Part shown: piece after piece, positions 60,640-64,000 of the stretch
Position numbering within the stretch: position 1 is the first letter of the stretch
How the letters are laid out: the number at the start of each line of letters is the position of its first letter
Origin: Desulfopila sp. IMCC35006
GTDB lineage: Bacteria > Desulfobacterota > Desulfobulbia > Desulfobulbales > Desulfocapsaceae
Direction: 5' to 3'
DNA length: 64,000 nucleotides
NCBI RefSeq assembly: GCF_005116645.1
Contig: NZ_SWCM01000001.1
Span: forward strand, 744,001 to 808,000
Notes under the pieces: model-generated
Told to the model about the DNA's origin: nothing
Seen by the model: the letters and a program-made list of their open reading frames with translations, nothing else
Databases searched by the model: none
Translations under genes and position numbers: made by a program

Positions 60640-61554
60640 ATGGAAAAGACTCATCATCCATCTCATATTACCCTTCTCGATGGAGGAATGGGGCGAGAGC
60701 TCTTGCGAATGGGAGCCCCGTTTCGACAGCCCGAATGGTCAGCTCTTTCCCTTATCGAGGCTCCTGATCTCGTCAGAAAAGCTCACGAATCTTTCGCTGC
60801 AGCGGGGAGTGACATCCTGACCACAAACAATTACGCCGTCGTTCCTTTTCATATAGGTGAAGAACGTTTTGCTGCTGAAGGAGCCAGGTTGACGGCCCTT
60901 GCAGGTCAACTTGCGCATCAGGCAGCATCGGTTTTCGGATGTCAAGTCGCAGGTTCACTACCGCCACTCTTCGGTTCATACAGGCCTGATCTGTTTATCC
61001 CCGAGCGGGCGCCGGCCTTGCTGAAAATAATCATTGATGCGCTGAGCCCTCATGTCGATCTCTGGCTGGCCGAAACCACGAGTTCTCTCGAGGAAGCTCA
61101 AGCGGTTGCCGACGCTCTTTCAGGCGACGATCGTCCATTATGGATTGCATTCACCCTTCTGGATGGCGAGGAATCACAAAAGAAGACCCCACGGCTTCGC
61201 TCGCATCAGACAGTTATCAGCGCGGTACATTCTGTTATCGAGTTCGGTGCGTCGGCCATTCTTTTTAATTGCAGTCAACCGGAAGTCATGGCAGCGGCAG
61301 TTGACACAGCAGTTCACGAGTTCAAGCGTCTTAAGGTCAATCTGCCGGTCGGAGTGTACGCTAATGCCTTTCCGCCCATGCAGAAAGATGCCCTGGCCAA
61401 TGCCACCACGGAGGAGATTCGGCAAGATCTCGATCCAGCAGGATATCTGGATTTCGTTGATACCTGGTGTCGACTTGGTGCGACAATCATTGGCGGATGC
61501 TGCGGCATTGGACCTGAGCATATCGCAATTCTGCATGAGAGGCTGCAGGGATAA
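60640..61554 (+). CDS. Homocysteine S-methyltransferase family protein
   Basis: The 304-residue barrel protein transfers a methyl group to homocysteine or a related thiol or selenol. It begins ITLLDGGMGREL, followed by the typical GSDILTTNNYAV. The zinc ligands are visible as Cys in ILFNCSQPEV and the pair in TIIGGCCGIGPEHI. S-methylmethionine-type enzymes (MmuM, YbgG) have this single-domain size. The start was set at the ATG after AAGGATGG; a longer frame begins at 60589. No methionine-synthesis partner lies nearby. Confidence 0.9.
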   Translation: MEKTHHPSHITLLDGGMGRELLRMGAPFRQPEWSALSLIEAPDLVRKAHESFAAAGSDILTTNNYAVVPFHIGEERFAAEGARLTALAGQLAHQAASVFGCQVAGSLPPLFGSYRPDLFIPERAPALLKIIIDALSPHVDLWLAETTSSLEEAQAVADALSGDDRPLWIAFTLLDGEESQKKTPRLRSHQTVISAVHSVIEFGASAILFNCSQPEVMAAAVDTAVHEFKRLKVNLPVGVYANAFPPMQKDALANATTEEIRQDLDPAGYLDFVDTWCRLGATIIGGCCGIGPEHIAILHERLQG

Positions 61555-61866
61555 TGAATTGCAATAGCTCCTTCTCTTCCAACTGTTGCCCACCCTTTCA
61601 GCGTTATTGTCAGTCGATTTGCCACGGTTGACTGTCAAGATGCCGGTTCGTGAACATCACCGTATTGCACCTCTGCCTCCCTGGTGCATATTTCAGGTCT
61701 TGTATTTGCAAGATGATGAGCCCTGTGATAGACCTAAGAGTAGATGCATCAACTCCGCTATTTTATATGCGGAAACTTTCTGTTATCACCACATGACAAT
61801 ATCGTGCCCCCGAGGATTCTTCCGCCCTGACATGGTATTTTCCTCAGGGTCAGCTTAAAAGTCAAA
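61555..61866. other. Intergenic region without recognised features
   Basis: These 312 bases contain no recognised gene. Short plus-strand frames exist but do not look like proteins. The end of the region (CTGAC near 61827 and GTCAG near 61853) could form a weak hairpin. The promoter of the PilZ gene is expected here but was not located. Confidence 0.3.
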
Positions 61867-62193
61867 ATGAAATCTAAACGACATGATTTGCGATTTCTCG
61901 CAGGCCATCACCCTGTGAGCTACAAGACTGCCGATGATGCCGGGGAAGCACTATTAGTTGACATCTCAGCTGGAGGTTGTGCTTTCAAACAGCTCAGCCT
62001 GCCGTTGGCGATGCACGAAAAGATTCTTGTTTCCATAGCGTTGCCCAGTGAAAGTTATGTTTTTCAGGCCCGGGGCATGGTGATGAGAGTCGAAGACGAT
62101 GGGCGTACAGCCATAAAATTTACACTTGTTGAGCCAGAGGATCAAACGAAGATAAGAATGCATTTTGCGAGACTGAGGGCAAAGACCTCATAA
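61867..62193 (+). CDS. PilZ-domain cyclic-di-GMP receptor protein
   Basis: The 108-residue protein is a single PilZ domain. The two c-di-GMP-binding motifs are present: RHDLR at about 5-9 (RxxxR) and DISAGG at about 32-37 (D/NxSxxG). The protein should change partner binding when c-di-GMP is present. It lies 92 bases before an EAL-HDOD protein, so both may act in the same second-messenger-linked control of motility or surface attachment. Confidence 0.9.
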   Translation: MKSKRHDLRFLAGHHPVSYKTADDAGEALLVDISAGGCAFKQLSLPLAMHEKILVSIALPSESYVFQARGMVMRVEDDGRTAIKFTLVEPEDQTKIRMHFARLRAKTS

Positions 62194-62285
62194 TATGCAG
62201 CGATGAACTCATTACCTGCACAATTGATCCTGTCTTCTTCAAATAAATCACTCAAAGGAAAGATCGGCATGCAGGCCCAAGGATC

Positions 62286-63494
62286 ATGGAACAGTTTATA
62301 GCCCGACAACCGATACTGAATCTCAACAAGAGGCTTTACGGTTATGAGTTACTCTACCGCGGAGCACCGGGCAGAATGCTTGGTCAGGTGAGTGGCGAAC
62401 AAGCAACTGCGGGTCTATTGACAAGCGCGTTTCTCACCGGCAACATAGACGTTATCTCAAATAATCGATTGTGCTTTGTTAACTTCACCACGGATTTGCT
62501 GGAAAAAAACCTGCCTTTGAGCTTTCCCAAGACGAAGATCGTCGTGGAAATTCTCGAAGATGTCAAACCTACTCCAAATATAATTTCTATCTGTCGTAAT
62601 CTGAAAGAAAACGGCTATACCCTCGCTCTTGACGACTTTGTCTATCGCCGAGAACTCGAGCCGCTACTCGAATTGGTAAAGATAGTTAAAATCGACATTC
62701 GACTTACCCCGCTCAACACTCTTGTTCGCACCCTCAATCTTCTCAAGCATCACCAGGTAAAACTGCTCGCCGAAAAAGTCGAAACAGAGGAAGAGTTTGC
62801 ACTCGCCAACCGCATGGGCTTTTCATATTTCCAGGGGTATTTTTTCTGTAAACCCCAAGGTATCAAAATTAAGGAGATATCATCGGTTAAGCTCAATTTA
62901 CTCAGACTGCTGGCGGAGGTGACCAAAAAGGAAATCGAGCTGGAGCGGTTGCGCGAGATCATCTCTGCAGATGTTGCCATCACTTTCAAACTATTGCGGT
63001 TTTTAAATTCAGCCTATTATTACCTTCTCCAAAAAGTGCGGTCGGTGCAACACGGGGTTGCCTTACTTGGCGAAAGGGAACTGCGCCGTTTTTGTCTTCT
63101 GGTCATTATTTCGGAACTGGCCACAGAAAAACCCGACGAACTGGTTCGAGTGGTCCTCGTGCGGGCCAAATTTTGCGAACTGCTGGGAAATGCGGCGAAT
63201 CTTCCAGAAAGCGATTGCGCGAATCTCTACATGACAGGCCTCTTCTCCCTGCTCGATGCAATGCTGGATTTACAGATGTCGGAGATACTGGAGAAACTGC
63301 CGATCAACGCTGCAGTGAAGGATACCTTGATGGGAAAAGAAAATATCTACATGACCTTTTTACGACTGTCCCAGGCTTTTGAAAAAAATGTGCCCCCTGG
63401 CCGCGAAAGCTCCTCTAACACATGTCTGCTCACAGAAGAACAGATCCAATCCTGCTACCTCGAAGCTGTCAAATATGCCAATTACCTGTCTTGA
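62286..63494 (+). CDS. EAL and HDOD domain signalling protein (YuxH-like)
   Basis: The 402-residue protein has an N-terminal EAL-like domain (about 1-200) that starts FIARQPILNLNKRLYGYELLYRG. The signature glutamate motif reads ELL; the DDFG motif reads DDFV and the final motif AEKVETEEEF. These changes suggest a degenerate EAL domain that may not hydrolyse c-di-GMP. The C-terminal HDOD domain (about 200-395) has LNLLRLLAEVTKKEIEL and FKLLRFLNSAYY. Such proteins are thought to relay signals rather than act as enzymes. An AAGG site precedes the ATG. Confidence 0.9.
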   Translation: MEQFIARQPILNLNKRLYGYELLYRGAPGRMLGQVSGEQATAGLLTSAFLTGNIDVISNNRLCFVNFTTDLLEKNLPLSFPKTKIVVEILEDVKPTPNIISICRNLKENGYTLALDDFVYRRELEPLLELVKIVKIDIRLTPLNTLVRTLNLLKHHQVKLLAEKVETEEEFALANRMGFSYFQGYFFCKPQGIKIKEISSVKLNLLRLLAEVTKKEIELERLREIISADVAITFKLLRFLNSAYYYLLQKVRSVQHGVALLGERELRRFCLLVIISELATEKPDELVRVVLVRAKFCELLGNAANLPESDCANLYMTGLFSLLDAMLDLQMSEILEKLPINAAVKDTLMGKENIYMTFLRLSQAFEKNVPPGRESSSNTCLLTEEQIQSCYLEAVKYANYLS

Positions 63495-63560
63495 AGGAGG
63501 TCGTTAATATTGCACATCAAATGTCCGATTCCTTCATCAATTCCTAATTTGAAGATTTCT

Positions 63561-63591
63561 CCGGGAAATCTGGCTGAGTGGTTGTTCCCGG
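63561..63591. terminator. Hairpin between convergent EAL-HDOD and partial genes
   Basis: CCGGGAA (63561-63567) pairs with TTCCCGG (63585-63591) around a 17-base loop, between the stops of two converging genes. The stem is short and lacks a U-tract. Confidence 0.35.
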
Positions 63592-63597
63592 TAGCTA

Positions 63598-64000
63598 TCA
63601 GGTAAAAAAGTTTTCAGCACTTTGCTTCTGCAAAGATCTCATGCCCTCTTTCATTGCCGCGGTAACCTGGCACAATGCGGTGCTGTCGCCATCGATTGTC
63701 TTTAGCAGGGCCAGATTGAATGCAGTTTCGGTCCTGTCTGCGTGCTGACAGAACTGCAGATAGCCCGACTTGTCTCGGTATCCAGAGTGCACCAGCTTAT
63801 GGTAACTGTCGCCTTCAGCGTTCAGGAGCAACTGGAAATGTCCGGTAAGCACGGTCAACCATTCTTTGCACAAGGCGCGAGTTGTCTCCTGCATATCGTC
63901 AAACTGGTTAACCAGCACATCCACATTTACAGGTAAACAGCTTTCTGCCGCTGCGCAGGCCGCTTCGAGCGCCCTGCGCCGGGGAATGAGATAGTTTTCG
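63598..64000 (-). CDS. Hypothetical protein, partial (5' end outside the window)
   Basis: The minus frame stays open from its stop at 63598 to the right edge, giving at least 134 C-terminal residues, so the gene starts outside the window. The visible part is a soluble, mostly helical sequence with a basic IPRRRALEAACAAAESC segment near the edge, then LVNQFDDMQETTRALCKEWL and a Lys- and Gln-rich end. No membrane segment or known motif is seen and no family was recognised. Confidence 0.6.
   Translation of the reverse strand, partial: ENYLIPRRRALEAACAAAESCLPVNVDVLVNQFDDMQETTRALCKEWLTVLTGHFQLLLNAEGDSYHKLVHSGYRDKSGYLQFCQHADRTETAFNLALLKTIDGDSTALCQVTAAMKEGMRSLQKQSAENFFT

Noticed and set aside
60377-60820. 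147-codon frame with an AGGAGG site, overlapping the homocysteine methyltransferase gene
   Set aside because: It overlaps the methyltransferase gene by 181 bases in another frame and its translation does not look like a folded protein; kept only as part of the interrupted-gene finding.
63561-63591. tRNA-like GGCTGAGTGG string within a hairpin
   Set aside because: No acceptor stem, anticodon arm or TTCGA loop can be formed around it.
1-64000. CRISPR arrays, rRNA and tRNA genes
   Set aside because: No regularly spaced direct repeats and no recognisable rRNA or tRNA sequence were seen on either strand.

Overview
The window looks like a chromosome segment of an anaerobic Gram-negative bacterium. 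It most resembles a sulfur- or sulfate-metabolising Desulfobacterota (Desulfobulbales-like) genome. This rests on gene content: a TAXI-type TRAP transporter, a periplasmic Tat-exported formate dehydrogenase with b-type cytochrome, an ADP-forming acyl-CoA synthetase, sigma54 control by an NtrC-type regulator, and large PEP-synthase-like proteins next to a TauE/SafE exporter. The taxon is inferred; no rRNA or tRNA gene was seen.

Layout. 1-2395: end of a DUF2868-like gene, a DUF3482 GTPase and a pRiA4b ORF-3 family gene. 2878-6673: TAXI-TRAP binding protein and fused permease, with hairpins before and between them. 6913-9740 (minus): sensor kinase and NtrC-family regulator. 9741-20715 (plus): a sigma54 promoter with two upstream palindromes drives an operon of seven genes: a UspA-like protein, a TauE/SafE exporter, a TIGR02186 membrane protein, three PEP-synthase-like paralogues and a stand-alone receiver domain. 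This is the most novel system in the window. The paralogues keep the swivelling phospho-histidine and share a C-terminal domain that does not look like the PEP/pyruvate TIM barrel. The middle one has lost the nucleotide-binding motifs.

20720-24823: a protein phosphatase, a GNAT/epoxyqueuosine-reductase-like fusion, a tRNA-binding protein, a DUF2721 protein and decayed transposase remnants. 24824-28524: quinol nitric oxide reductase and an Old Yellow Enzyme. 28591-33830: TetR repressor with a near-perfect operator, then a tripartite ABC efflux system. 33985-43905 (minus): one Lrp-headed cluster that combines a DgcA/DgcN-like D-glutamate route, a D-aminoacylase and a complete dipeptide ABC importer, which suggests scavenging of D-amino-acid or muropeptide-type compounds.

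44243-49526: a SLC13-type permease with four TrkA-C domains, a small membrane protein and an ADP-forming acyl-CoA synthetase. 49783-57013 (minus): a formate dehydrogenase operon (polyferredoxin, TorD chaperone, Tat-signal peptide protein, catalytic, iron-sulfur and cytochrome subunits). The catalytic residue is cysteine, not selenocysteine. 57547-64000: ABM-family protein, orphan GvpU-like protein, two crotonases, a homocysteine S-methyltransferase, PilZ and EAL-HDOD signalling proteins, and a partial unknown gene running off the right edge.
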